The notes under the pieces: generated by a model
The model's input: the letters and a program-made list of their open reading frames with translations, nothing else
Told to the model about the DNA's origin: nothing
The model's database searches: none
Made by a program: the position numbers and the translations under genes
Origin: Sepiola atlantica
Lineage: Eukaryota > Mollusca > Cephalopoda > Sepiida > Sepiolidae
Assembly (NCBI GenBank): GCA_963556195.1
Contig: OY744520.1
Span: 1,537,001 to 1,601,000, forward strand
DNA length: 64,000 nt
Direction: 5' to 3'
Part shown: one piece after another, positions 1 to 10,529 of the stretch
Numbering within the stretch: position 1 is the first letter of the stretch
Layout: the number at the start of each line of letters is the position of its first letter

Positions 1-59
1 TGTCAGAAACATCGCTCATGGAATGTGAGAACTAAAAGACAAAATAAAGGAAGCGAGAA

Positions 60-270
60 TTACAAGACTTATGAGGCTGCCGAAAATCTACAAGAATATG
101 TTGACATTAGATTTGAAGGCAACCATGCTGTAATCTGCAGGGAAGCAGTACTGTAGTAATGTGTTTCACAGATGGGAAGCCCTTGCGAAGAAGCTTTGTG
201 GAAATTCTGCCCAAGCCTAGGCACATGGAGCAAGAAAAGAAACTTTGTTTTTTTTCAAATAATGAATGTG
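60..270 (-). pseudogene. LINE reverse transcriptase C-terminal tail, fragment
   Basis: Read on the minus strand, this encodes the end of a non-LTR retrotransposon polyprotein. The readable part has W/L-N-T-L-x-Q followed by C-F-x-A-D-Y and F-K-S-N-V-N, the usual end of Jockey-type LINE ORF2 proteins. The same tail is clearer at 33273-33563, and other copies lie at 17228-17470, 21915-22130 and 22345-22800. Frames are broken and most of the element is missing, so this is a 5'-truncated dead copy. The family assignment (Jockey-like) is from memory of the tail motif. That it is a LINE tail is more certain. Confidence 0.6.
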
Positions 271-1220
271 AGGAGTAAGCAAAGGAAGGAAAAGAAAAAC
301 CGTGCAAATAAGAGCAAGTGAAAAAGACTGGGACAGTAGACATATATACCCGACAGTAGCCTCTAGGCTTATATCAGATTGGAATATGGTTTTGTTCAGT
401 TTCAGGGGCCATCATTCAATGGATTATCTACTTTTTTGGAAAGGGGATGGGTATTGTTTTAGTGCAAGTCACTCGAAGTGCCCCATCTAGAAATTCTGAC
501 ATATTTGATCTCTTCTATTTTTATTACCATCCACAATACCCCACTTGGGGGAGCTGGGTTCCCTACATTAAAACACATGTCAGAATGTAAAACAGGTTGA
601 TCAAATATGATGATGATAAAAATATCCTTATGTCACATTCAGTCTTTTGTGGGGAAAAAAGTAAATATTCACATATACTATCGTCACTGTTGATTTAATA
701 TTATTAGACTGTGTTTAGAAGAACGTGAAAAATGTATTAAATTATAGGTTATTAAAGCCCTCCATAACTAAAAAAAAGTCTGATTTTCATAAATAAATGT
801 GTACCGGGTCGTCTGTCGTAAATATTTGCACAAAAAGGATGTAATAGGTTTTGATTTATCTTTCACTCTATCGATGAGTGACAACTTAGGTGAAGGAATG
901 TGGGGGGGGGGTAACATTTTGCTGTAGAATTGTGCCCTTTGGACAGGCACAGATTTGAGGAATGTGTGTCATTGTATATTTGTCCAGATTATCTCACAAA
1001 CGTTAGCAACTAACCGTGCTGAATGGAAGCAACCCTCTGCCATGAAGGAATTGGGAACTTGGACAAAAGTTTTGCACCAACAAGTAATCTTTTAGCATAG
1101 ATTTTTAAAAATCGACTTATTTGTTTCAAATATAGCTTGATAATTATCTCTGTACCTCTGCCACAGAGGTTATATTTTCGGTCGAGTTTGTAACTATGTT
1201 TGTTTTTGTACAGCTTAGCA
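271..1220. other. no gene seen; one short dispersed repeat
   Basis: I see no coding potential. About 745-800 (ending in a run reading GTCTGATTTTCATAAAT) recurs at 22205-22260, so this short piece belongs to a dispersed repeat. The rest looks unique and AT-rich, with a G run near 901-910. Confidence 0.4.
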
Positions 1221-1224
1221 TCCA

Positions 1225-1600
1225 CATGACTTGACCAATCATCATCAAACTTGGTCAAAATATCTGTAGTAGTTTTAGTTAGAGATGATTTAATTTGGGG
1301 ATAACTTTGATTCTGTTCAATGTAGAGACCTGCTACTTGGCCCATAATTTAACCAATGAAGTTCCACATCTTATATGACCTTGACCTTGTTGGTGAAAAG
1401 TTCGTTCTAGGTAGAAATTTCTTCAGATGTTTCAAAATTTGATGTATGGATCTGATGCTCTTTAATAACTAACAACCATGCAAAATTTCAGCCTGATCAG
1501 ATAAATAGTTTTAAGTTATCAACGTTTCCATAACATAACTTCAAGAATAGTTCATACAATATGGCCCAGATGAGATTCTGGCACATCCTTATATTGTTAG
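1225..1600. repeat. possible old interspersed repeat
   Basis: The stretch contains phrases such as ACCAATCATCATCAAACTTGG and AAAATTTCAGCCTGATCAG. These resemble repeats I remember as widespread in invertebrate genomes. No terminal repeats, duplication or frame can be recognised, and no second copy was found in this window. Confidence 0.25.
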
Positions 1601-2340
1601 GTAGAGGTATGCAGTCTCATGATTGACTTCTGGTCTTGGGTACCTCAGAAACTGATACCAGACCAGAATTACAAAGACATGACATCATATAAAAATACAA
1701 AATTAATCCTGAGGTAGGTGATTAAATACACCAAACACATGTTGATAATTAAAAAAAACAAACATTTTAAATATTAGTTATTTTGTGATTATTTTAATTT
1801 TTTATATTTATAATTTTACGTTGGATTACTGTGCGCGTTTTAAAAGCAATGCAATCAAACTAATTCATATGTTGAGATTTTTAAGATTTCGTCTTCGTTA
1901 TGAAAAGACTTCCTTAGAAATGAGTGAAGATGTTTATTTTAAATTTTTACAAAAATTATTACAGAGATGTGAAAGAGAACTTGAGAAGGAAATGGGAGAG
2001 AAAGGCGATAGATAAAAGACAGGGGGAACTAGGAAAGAGGGGGGGGGGGATCATGTTATTTTCAAATTTATAAGTTGATATGGGAAAAGAAAAGAAAAAA
2101 GGAATGCAGGAGAACGAAAGAAAAGAGAAAAATGTATGTCTGGAGTAGGGGAAAGAGAAAGATGTGAAGACAGCAAAAAAAGTATTTTTTCAAAGATAAA
2201 AATGTATTTTTCTTGTTTTCCTTGTTGTAGATTTGAAAATATGAAATTCTCTCTTTCTGTTGTCTTCTTTTTTCTTCTATTTCTCCCCTCCCCTTTCTCT
2301 CTCATGTCCGTAATCTTCTATAAAAATGTTAAAATAAACA
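1601..2340. other. AT- and purine-rich spacer, no gene
   Basis: Open frames here (for example 1785-2015) have low-complexity translations and no recognisable motif. A purine-rich stretch runs from about 1970 to 2160. I see nothing functional. Confidence 0.4.
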
Positions 2341-2347
2341 TCTTCAC

Positions 2348-2390
2348 TTGTTTCTGAGGAAGTCTTTTTCAGAATAAAGACGAATTATTC
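2348..2390 (+). ncRNA. decayed hammerhead ribozyme-like motif
   Basis: CTGAGGA at 2354-2360 matches the hammerhead core CUGANGA. It is followed by GTCTT and AAAGAC, which can pair as stem II, and then by GAA at 2382-2384. The palindromic stem III (ACGT) of better copies at 47966-48609 is replaced by an AT-rich run. This is probably a degraded remnant of the same Penelope-associated family. Confidence 0.4.
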
Positions 2391-2490
2391 CAAATCTCAA
2401 TATGGCTTAATTTGATTGTATATCCATTTATGAATTTTCGAATTAAATCAAAGTAGAATAGTGGTTGTACTCATGACCTATAAGGTCATA

Positions 2491-2492
<2 letters not shown>

Positions 2493-2550
<58 letters not shown>
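2493..2550. repeat. (TA)n microsatellite
   Basis: A pure alternating TA run of about 55 bp. It is one of more than twenty (TA)n tracts in the window. Confidence 0.95.
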
Positions 2551-2599
2551 TAAATGTTGTATACGTAAAAAAATACAGAAAAAAGTATGCCTCACTAAT

Positions 2600-3640
2600 A
2601 TATAAAATCTATTCTTTTTTTAAAACTTTCCAGTTTGAGACTTTGGTGCTTTCTCAGATTAGGACTCGAACTAACTTTGACCCCCGTCGTTACAGGGTTG
2701 GGGTCAGGGTTGTCAAAGTTAGCTCGGATCCTGATCTGAGAAAGTACCGAGCCCTTTTTATTTCTTTTAACTTTATTGATTGAGAGGGTATCTTATATGA
2801 ATAGTAATGCGAACACTGGCAAAACATATTTTTCTCCATTATTTTTAATGGAGGGTGTACACTTTTTATGAACGGTTTCTGCAATAACAAAACATTAACC
2901 GTTTGTGTTTTCATAAATGTAAACATTCATTCATGTTGTTGAGACACACTGTTAAACCAACTCTGTTAAATGGCCTTTCTGTCGTTTTCTTTCTTGTTCA
3001 AATAATCTTGTTAATGATTCATTGTTATTTTGTACTTAGTATTTATTTGTTCAATTTGCACAACCTAAACAAGTCTGTAATTTGATAGAGAAGTCATTTA
3101 AAGCTTAATCAGTTCTTGTTGTTTATCCACAACCAAAGTCAAAAATATGATTAATTCATAACTGAGTATATTACTAGAAAAAAATGGGTCACACATTCAG
3201 AGTTAAATTATTTGAATCAGGAAAATGTGAGTTTGCAAAGCCAGTTAAAGACAAAATTCAAAAGTTGCCTCTTTCTGCTTGCTGTATATATTTCTCTTGT
3301 CATCTCCAATTATGGGTAAATATGGTGATTATTCTTTTTTGTTTATAATGGACCATTCGTATATTTTTATTCTGTTCTTTTGCATTTCCTTTGATTGATA
3401 ATAAAGAGAGGGAGAGAAAGAGAGAGAGAGAAACGTGAGTGATAGATACAGTATAAAATAAGAGTGGTGGTGGGGGTGGGATAAAACAAGATAGAATGAG
3501 AGAAGAAGAGAGTGATAGACACTTAGTAAAGTTGGATCTCTTGGTTAGATAATATCAATTTACAGCTAATTAGAACAATTAAAAACGGAATTTCTTTTTT
3601 TCCCAAAATTAAGGAATATTTTAACATGTATTTTGTGTGA
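2600..3640. other. AT-rich spacer, no gene
   Basis: Contains the near-palindromic pair TTTCTCAGATTAGGACTCGA and its degenerate reverse complement around 2650-2745, forming a loose hairpin. It also has a GA-rich simple repeat at 3405-3435. No frame has a recognisable protein motif. Confidence 0.4.
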
Positions 3641-3698
3641 TTAAAATATATATATAAAAAAGCCTTAGGTAAACAAACGTTGATTGACTCAGCTTTAA

Positions 3699-3701
<3 letters not shown>

Positions 3702-3729
<28 letters not shown>

Positions 3730-3730
3730 C
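3702..3730. repeat. (TA)n microsatellite
   Basis: An alternating TA run directly followed by ACTAGC, a junction also seen near 52908. The TA run may therefore be the edge of a dispersed element. Confidence 0.85.
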
Positions 3731-3839
3731 TAGCAAAACCTACCCGCCTCCCGGGCAGCTATTAATTGGGAGGAGGGGGGAGGGGTTAATCAAAAAGATG
3801 TTTTTTTACTCAGAGAATTCCATAATTTTAATAAACTTT

Positions 3840-4960
3840 CGTAAATTTGTAGATTAACATCCTCAGCTAAATTATCACCCCCTAAAAATGAGATTCTTGT
3901 TAGGACGGTTAATGTTTTTAACACTACCCCTACGTTTGACTGGCAAAACCACATGCAATCACCACAAAAAGGTCCCCCCTCTCCATAGAAAAAAAAAACG
4001 CACAGAATTCATATTGGTGAACTGCCATAAAACCCATGGCATATAGAATTATATATATATAAATATAGAATTATTTTATGCTAAATCTATATGCTCCCTC
4101 ATTCTAAATACTAAAATATTTTTTGTTGTTTCTCTTTCGGACAGGTTTTTCAGGGTATTCACACGTAATCGCCTGAAAAAGTAGAATCTCATTTTATCGA
4201 GGGTGTGTGAGGGTGTTAATCTACAAAAATATCCAAACTTTAATATTTTTATTTATGCAATACAAATAAGATATTTAATCAGTTAGATCATTTTAAAGTT
4301 ATTTATTTAATTTTGACCGGAAAGGTAAATACAAATCAATTGCTTAAAATTAAAATAAAAAAGGGACGTATAGTAAAAAAAAAATTAAAAAAAAAAAATT
4401 AAAAAAAGTATAAGATTTAAAAAAATTAAATATGGGTTAATTTGCAGATTAACACCCTCAATTAATACCCCACCACCCCGAAAAAAATGACATTCTGCTT
4501 TTTTAGGGGATTACGTGTTAACACCATGGAAAACAGAAAGAAAGAAAAACAAATATAAGAATTTAGAGTGAGGCATCAGTTGTATATATATTTAATGTAA
4601 AATGTTCCCACATTTCCGGGCCATTGTATTTTTTTAGGAACTTTACAATTTTTTTTTACCACTAACTCTAAGTGAGAGTGGCAGGGTCATAAAACCACAT
4701 GTAATCTCCTATAAACGTAGCAGGTCCCCTTACAAAAAAAATGCTGCGAATTTAACTTCCATAACAAAAAAAGAATATAGTTAATGCCCTAAAACTGGTC
4801 CGAAAAATTGAATTCATATACGAAAATTTTCTCCACTTTAAATTATAAAATAATTGTCGTTTTTTCTTTTTTTTCTTTCCATCAAGGTAAAATGTAGAAA
4901 ATATTGGGGGGGGGGGGGTAGCGGATGATGTTAATCTAAAATCATACCAAAATATGAATC
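3840..4960. repeat. MITE-like repeat cluster with inverted copies
   Basis: A module built around 'GATTAACACCCTCA' and 'ATTACGTGTTAACACC' occurs here in both orientations: 3846-3960 and 4440-4720 read one way, 4148-4235 and about 4915-4945 the other. A related copy lies at 18485-18570. The inverted arrangement, lack of any coding frame and AT-rich filling suggest a non-autonomous DNA element. I could not define termini or a target duplication. Confidence 0.45.
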
Positions 4961-5280
4961 TATTTATTTTCGTAATCTGGACAGATCAGTGCTACTAAAC
5001 TTTTTTTATTTGTCAATGAGAATACTGAAAAGGTCTTTGTAAACATTAAAATATATGTTTGTTGTTAAAATTTATAAATTAGGCATTAACTTAATAAAAA
5101 ACAGTTATTTATTTTTCATGAAGAATGTAAAAACTGCAAAAAGAGGGTGAGAAAAAGGAACAGAGAGAGCGAGCTAGTGAGAAAATCACACTCATCCATC
5201 CCACTCCCCCTTTCTCTTAGCGCTTCTGCCTCGCTTGTAGCAAGCCACAACCTTCCATAAGGTCGTCAGTGAGCGTATGG

Positions 5281-6150
5281 AATTAAAACTTAGTGTTTTA
5301 GTTATTTTTCCGATTTATTTATTAAATAACTTTGTTAATATAGACGAAACTATTGCATAAAGATTGCAAACATAAGCCAATGCAATTCCAAATTAATAAT
5401 ACTAAACATTAATTATCAATGGTTTAAACATAGTTATTCCAATTAGGCAGTCAACAAAAGATTCTCTCTTAATCTTTTATCTTAACTATATATACGCAAT
5501 ATCAAGATTTTATGTTGTATTATTGATTTAAATTACAGTAACCTGTTTTGATTATCATATAGGAGTGATAAATGAAAAAGACTTTCGCATATATATGTTG
5601 AAATTGAAAATAGGAAAATCAAAATTATATGTATTCATCACCGTTTCGTCTTTATTTCAAGACTTCCTCGAGATGCTGGATTTGAAGAAATAACACACAA
5701 GTCCAAATATTTATATATATTATAATGGATGATACTACACGGTGAAAATTCAATTAGTCATATTGTTACTGGCGGTTTCAAAGAATATGTGAAATTCGGT
5801 CGAGTGGGTAAGGGACATCACTATAGTTTCATCCTCAATCAGTGAACTAGTCAGTTGGCGAACTGAGCACACACACACCCACACATTCTGTAAATATATA
5901 TAGTTTATTTCATTTTATCGGACTCAATATTTTAAATTGTGCATATATGTATAATCTATTATTAAACTAAAACTGAGTTAATCAACGTTTATTTCCTAAA
6001 TACTTTTCCTTATATACTTTAATGACACAAAACACATGCTAAAATATTTCTTAGTTCTGAGATTGAATTATGGTTTTAAACACTTCCATTTTAATTCTTT
6101 CATGGGTTGGAAATGTTGGAAATGAAAGATCTTATTATTTTTGAATAGCA
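5281..6150. other. AT-rich spacer, no gene
   Basis: No coding frame. A CA-rich run lies at 5868-5884. A box A-like phrase (GGTCGAGTGGGTAAGG, about 5801) has no convincing box B partner. A hammerhead remnant within it is listed separately. Confidence 0.35.
5635..5677 (-). ncRNA. decayed hammerhead ribozyme-like motif
   Basis: On the minus strand: CATC, then CTCGAGGA (a one-base-off CUGAGGA), then GTCTT...AAAGAC as stem II, GAAACG, and GATG at the end that pairs with CATC as stem I. It is the same family as 47966-48006 and 48569-48609. The altered core makes activity unlikely. Confidence 0.5.
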
Positions 6151-6201
6151 CATACACACTATTTGTAGTAGTTTTGGATTAGTTCATTTTGGCAGTGAGG
6201 G

Positions 6202-6420
6202 ATGTTAATCTCTCTACAAGATTTAAGAAAATTAGATGAAAGTGAAACTGAAGGCGAATTATTAAAACAATTTTTCAGATCATATCGAATAGCTTCAAAA
6301 CCGAGTACAAATTCTGGAATGTCACTAGCTGAACTTAAGTTTACAAGACAGATTAGATCGGTATTTGATAAATTAATACCTAACAAAACCAAAAAGTCTG
6401 AAAAATATCTAACATAAAAT
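6202..6420 (+). pseudogene. Ty3/Gypsy integrase C-terminal fragment
   Basis: An open frame of 71 codons whose end matches the stretch after the integrase core of Ty3/Gypsy retrotransposons. It has Q-F-F-R-S-Y-R, then S-L-A-E-L-K-F-T-R, then R-S-V-F-D-K-L-I-P, equivalent to the usual FLRTYR...SPAELMFGR...RLD-L-P block. It lies head-to-head with an integrase fragment on the other strand (6500-6830). Both pieces contain the same short phrase K-x-D-x-x-E-T-E, so they look like adjacent parts of one element separated by an inversion. No start codon is biologically meaningful here. Confidence 0.7.
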
Positions 6421-6489
6421 GATATAACAAAATCTTTCAAAACCAACTAGAAAATCTATTTTAAAGATTATAAAATGGAAAAATGATAA

Positions 6490-6835
6490 GTTGCTCTCAG
6501 TTTCACCTCCGTCTATTTTTTTTAACGCTCACTCAAATATATATCAGAAGCGTTCTACTTGGCAATTAGATATTAGTTGGAATGGAGTGGTTATCAGATA
6601 AATAATTGAAAATTCTTTGCAGAAATCTCCAAATTCTGTAACCATAAATTGATTTCTATTATCAGATACAATCATGAATACCAAACTTTGCAAAGATTTA
6701 ATGCAAAAAGTTTATAGTGCTTTTGTACTTAGGTTTCTTGCATTTGACAACTTCCATTTCGTGAAACTATCTACCACAATAAGATAATACATCCCATTCA
6801 TTAGTTCTGCTTAGTCAATATGTAGCCTCGACTAT
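6490..6835 (-). pseudogene. Ty3/Gypsy integrase core fragment
   Basis: Minus-strand translation gives Y-Y-L-I-V-V-D-S-F-T-K-W, then V-S-D-N-R-N-Q-F, then N-C-Q-V-E-R-F. These correspond to the first Asp block (VDSFSKWPE), the second Asp block (SDNGTQF) and the Glu-containing NGQVERF of a retroviral-type integrase. The catalytic-Glu motif reads C-Q-V-E-R-F, preceding substitutions are present, and in-frame stops occur. It is therefore inactive. It may belong to the same element as the gag remnant at 8395-8899, in the same orientation, with the intervening pol deleted and replaced by other repeats. Confidence 0.7.
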
Positions 6836-6840
6836 GTTTT

Positions 6841-6919
6841 GTCTGGTTTTAACGAACAATGCTAACTGGTGATGTTTTGTTTAGTTTTAGCAAAAAGTTA
6901 ATGCTAACTGGTGATGCTT
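6841..6919. repeat. 39-40 bp direct duplication
   Basis: Two adjacent copies of a unit ending in AATGCTAACTGGTGATG with a TTTTGTYTRGTTTTA start. This looks like a small local tandem duplication between Gypsy and LINE debris. Confidence 0.7.
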
Positions 6920-6924
6920 TTTCT

Positions 6925-7338
6925 GCCATTACACAACTTCTTCTATCAGGTTTGTTTGCAGACATCGATGATCATGGCTCTCCATTCTTCTCTGCATTCG
7001 GTCTTTCTGATGAGATCTAGAGTCGTGATTCCAATGACCCTGTTGACGTCATCTGTGAACTTGGTATGCTGTCTTCCTTTACTCTTTTTGCCATCGATTT
7101 TCCGATTATCAAGCTTTTCTCCAAGTCGTCCACCCGCATTATATGGCCGGAGAACTTCAACTGTCTGGTGTGGACAGTATTGAGAAGAGATCTGTTGTAA
7201 TCACCCTTACATGTGACTTCTTCGTTTTTCTTCTTTCTGTCCGTGGGATTCGTAGAATTCTTTTTAGAAACCATATCTCCACTGCTTCTAAACGACTTTC
7301 AGCCACTTTCGACAATGTCCAACATTTGCAACTGTAAA
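6925..7338 (-). pseudogene. RTE-like LINE C-terminal fragment
   Basis: Minus-strand frames give C-K-C-W-T-L, L-K-R-I-L-R-I-P, then T-x-R-K-K-N-E-E-V, then L-N-T-V-H-T-R-Q-L-K-F-S-G-H-I-M-R. This matches the region after the reverse transcriptase in RTE/BovB-type elements (WT..., RMLRISWTDR, TNEEVL, RQLRFFGHI-R). At least two frame changes are needed to follow it. It is a 5'-truncated pseudogene. A related fragment lies at 56325-56718. Confidence 0.7.
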
Positions 7339-7339
7339 G

Positions 7340-8390
7340 TAGAATGAATAAATATTCTAATAAACATAATTACACATCAGACCCTTCATAGTCTGTTTTA
7401 TTTAAAACTTCTATTTTTCTAATCAGTCCAATTTTGTTTTATTTGTCGAGCTGTGTACTTATCTTTTTGGATAAAAAATCGGTTATGCATCATTTTTAAA
7501 AAATTCGAATGTTACATTTGAGCACATTTCTAACCCCTCAGAATAAATGTTGGGAAAATTTGATTCAAGTTCTTTTTAGAAATGTTATGCACTGATTAAG
7601 GCTGCCTTTACAGTATTACAACACTTATTTATTAAATCCAAAGTTTTTAAGATCGATTCATGACGAATACTTTCAGTTTAAATTTTGTTTTAAAAATGAT
7701 ACATTAGCATAGCATTTACTTAAGACAATAAATTGGCAAGCATTTTCTTTTTAAGTAATTACCGATTTTTATCCATGTTAATTTACTTATTATGGTCAAT
7801 TGTGTTTGATTAAAATTTTATTTGCACATTTGTACTATTTGTCGTAGTAAAATGCATTTTGTGCTTTTGTAGAGTATTTTTAACTTTGGGTTCTTTTTTG
7901 CAATGCCCTATATTGTGAAAAAAAGAGTGGAGGAGAGAGGTACTCTCTGATGCCTTTGGGAGGGGGCGAAATATACCTGACAGCGAAAATAGACGTATGG
8001 GTTTATGGTCAGGAATGGCAGTAGGAGGATGGTGAGAGGTAGTTATATAACCTATATATTCAGGTTCTACCATTCTATTACACTGACCAGTGTGGTAGTG
8101 CATTCTATGATTCAGCATAGATCAGCCGCTGGATCTTGCTCTAGCAAAGATATCCGTTATCTATCCCATTATGTATTGTTACCAGACCCTGTTAGGGTGG
8201 ATCGCTAAAAGAGTATCCCCCCCCCCGCCGACTGCTGCTGGGTATCGCCCCATAACATATTATTTCAACAATATTGTCAAAATTATGACACTTGTTATTT
8301 TTAAATGAACGATTTTTTTTTTATAAGTGTATTTGTTCGCATCGTAACAATGATTGATTTTGATTTTTTTCTGATGATGTATACTTGTGA
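7340..8390. other. no gene seen
   Basis: AT-rich spacer. 7920-8270 is more GC-rich and contains a C run at 8219-8226. I could not match it to any element, and its short open frames show no motif. Confidence 0.35.
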
Positions 8391-8394
8391 AATA

Positions 8395-8899
8395 GTTCTT
8401 TTTAAGTATCATGGCATAGATTTATTATTCGTTGACATTCTTCAGTAATATTTTGTGATGCCAACTCCGAGTCTTATTTCAGCTTCTTTCGGAACTGTTT
8501 GTCCTTCTATAAATATAAGACATTTGAACATATCTGGAGCGAGTTTGATGAGTTTTAATTTCTCACACTTACTATCCACTATGCTTGCACACGTAGTATA
8601 ATCTTTTCTGTTTTTCACAAAGATTTTATTAATAGAAAAATGATTTCCAGAAATGACATATCTCCTGGTAGTATGGGATTAGCATACTTTTCATTTTCAA
8701 TGGCTTCGAATTTCCCAATCAATAGTCGAACTTTTTTCGCCAGTTCATGTAGAACAGTCTCTTTCAAAGATTTCCTTGAGTGTTCGAAAATATGCTGCAA
8801 ATGTGACCTCTTTTGGTCTGTACTTAAATGGAGTTGATTACGGAATATAAGACATTTGAGAAATTTTCTAAGAGATTTGAAAAACATATCTTCTGTCAT
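8395..8899 (-). pseudogene. Ty3/Gypsy gag fragment, frameshifted
   Basis: The first 94-codon frame (8615-8899) continues, after a shift near 8630, into D-M-F-K-C-L-I-F-I-E-G-Q, then P-K-E-A-E-I-R. After a further shift it reaches T-E-E-C-Q-R-I-I-N-L. This order (KCLIFVQGL...DAEIR...ECQRI-NLK) is what I recall for gag capsid regions of K02A2.6-like Ty3/Gypsy elements in molluscs. No zinc knuckle remains. The two frameshifts show it is dead. Orientation matches the integrase remnant at 6490-6835. Confidence 0.6.
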
Positions 8900-9397
8900 T
8901 CGAAGTCTTCTTGATATTGTTTATGAAAAGCATATACACACACGATTTGTTTTGGTTTAATTAATTCTGACATTGTAGAGTGTTTAGCTTTCCACAACAT
9001 GCTCCATATAATTTTTCAACGTTCATGTATTGTCCGGCAATATCACCCTCTCCCTATTGAAGGATGTTTTCGAATAAAATATTTGGTAGAGAAAACAATG
9101 GGTAATTTCTTCGTTTATACGTCTCCGAATATGCTTCAAAACGTTTTTGTTTTTCATATAAAATCATAATTTATATATTATTGTTATGGTATGTATTGTT
9201 TTTAAAATTTGATGACATAACCGATATAAATTGTATGCAACATTTAGATTAGTCTTATTATAATGGGCATTCTTGTTCATATTTGTTTTTTTGTTGGGTT
9301 TTAATGCTTTTATGCTTTTAATTTTAAAAAATTAATAAAATTTAAATAAAAACAATACGTAATATACCATTTTTTTCCTAACGTCAGTTACACATCG

Positions 9398-9545
9398 GGA
9401 GCAATAAATGTAAGATTACAGTTTTACATTTGGTAAGTGGTATATAGTAATCCAATAGTGCTGCATTTCCTAGGAGGAAGAACTTCTCTGTCTTTTGTTA
9501 ACTCGGTGTTGCCCCGGAGCCATGATGGTAATAATACATTACTAG
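9398..9545. repeat. dispersed repeat, copy 1
   Basis: Starts GAGCAATAAATGTAAGATTA and contains AACTCGGTGTTGCCC. A second copy, with a 36-bp insertion in its middle, lies at 11512-11695. No TIR or frame was recognised. Confidence 0.7.
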
Positions 9546-9779
9546 TGGGACCCGTGTAAATTACACGAAATGATGTTTTTAATACTAATTATCTTGTTCC
9601 TAACCTATACATAAATAAATATAAGATTTGGACTTGTGTATTTATTTTTAAAAAATGAATAATACATGAAACAATTTACAAAACTTCTTTATATACAATA
9701 TTTCTAGTGAAGGTAATATTTCGACGACTAAAACTTTGTAAATGTTTTCGATTAAATTAAATTTGGCTCCAATTCATGA

Positions 9780-10160
9780 ATATTTATTTACTCCTCTCCA
9801 GGAGTTAGGCACAAGGCCAGTTTTATCTTACTCCCACAAGTAAGATGTGACCCAAGGTCGGGTCAGGAAAGTGAGGTTTGAAAAGCCAGCGCTCGAGAAG
9901 GTGAGCACTCTGGCCATTAAAAATTGCCTGGCCAGCCCCGTTGGCATTTTCCGATAGGGGCGCCCCAGGCAGTAAGCAATAAACTTACTCCTCCCCAAAG
10001 AGGGGAGGCGAAGCCTGGGAGGGTGGACCTCTTAGAACTGCACAGGACAGACCCATAGATCGGCGTAAATCAAGCCTCGAAGGCCAAGACAATACCAGTC
10101 TATGGAGTGCAGTATCCATCGGAACAGATACTAAACTTTGATCTTAGCCAAAAGGCCAAG
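9780..10160 (-). mobile_element. U2 snRNA-headed SINE, long subtype
   Basis: On the minus strand the element begins CTTGGCCTTTTGGCTAAGAT followed by CAAAGTTTAGTATCTGTT. This matches the 5' region of U2 snRNA, with the branch-site recognition segment read as TTTAGTATC in place of GTGTAGTATC. The body is GC-rich. The 3' end, with AACTCCTGGAGAGGAG and then AAATAAATA, is shared with three shorter relatives at 18573, 31799 and 44383. An 11-bp target-site duplication CCAATTCATGA flanks it (9769-9779 and 10161-10171). Insertion by LINE-encoded retrotransposition is therefore well supported. SINEs with snRNA-derived heads are a described class; whether this family is described I cannot tell. Confidence 0.85.
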
Positions 10161-10204
10161 CCAATTCATGAGTAGCATACAAAGATTCGGAAGGTCGTGT
10201 CTTT

Positions 10205-10525
10205 TGATGTAAGCATGACACACAAAATCATACACGCTATTGTATTAATATGTGTCTTCCCAGTCGTCCCCTCCCTTCCTCTCTTCCCCTCGAAATGTAG
10301 AAAAAAAATCTTAGAGTTTAGTTGGGATCGAACTATAAACCAGTTGGGCCGAAGTCAAAAATACTACGTCACTAACCGTTGCGCCAAAGGGAAATACTTG
10401 AAAATGTTTCGAAAATTAGGCGAGTTGAATGTTTTTAAAAATCTAGGTGCGGCACGCATGCGCAGAGCTTTTGCCGGAAGCGTGACACACGAACACACAC
10501 GCTATTGTATTAATATATAGATTAT
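10205..10525 (-). mobile_element. tRNA-headed SINE, probable
   Basis: On the minus strand, TTGGCGCAACGGTTAGTG (about 10380-10397) fits a tRNA box A and AGTTCGATCCCA (about 10322-10333) fits box B at tRNA-like spacing. Near-identical sequences ending CACGCTATTGTATTAATAT occur on both sides (10212-10256 and 10481-10522). They may be a duplication spanning the insertion. A large open frame on the + strand here (10197-10520) is antisense to the SINE and not a gene. Confidence 0.6.
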
Positions 10526-10529
10526 ATGT

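Noticed and set aside
5795..5870. Box A-like GGTCGAGTGGGTAAGG as a tRNA-like segment
   Set aside because: No box B at the required distance.
9780..10160. A functional U2 snRNA gene
   Set aside because: Similarity stops after about 40 nt. The Sm site and 3' stem-loops of U2 are missing, and a target-site duplication marks it as a retroposed SINE.
10197..10520. 107-codon + strand ORF
   Set aside because: It is antisense to a tRNA-headed SINE and bounded by a duplicated flank, with no protein motif.
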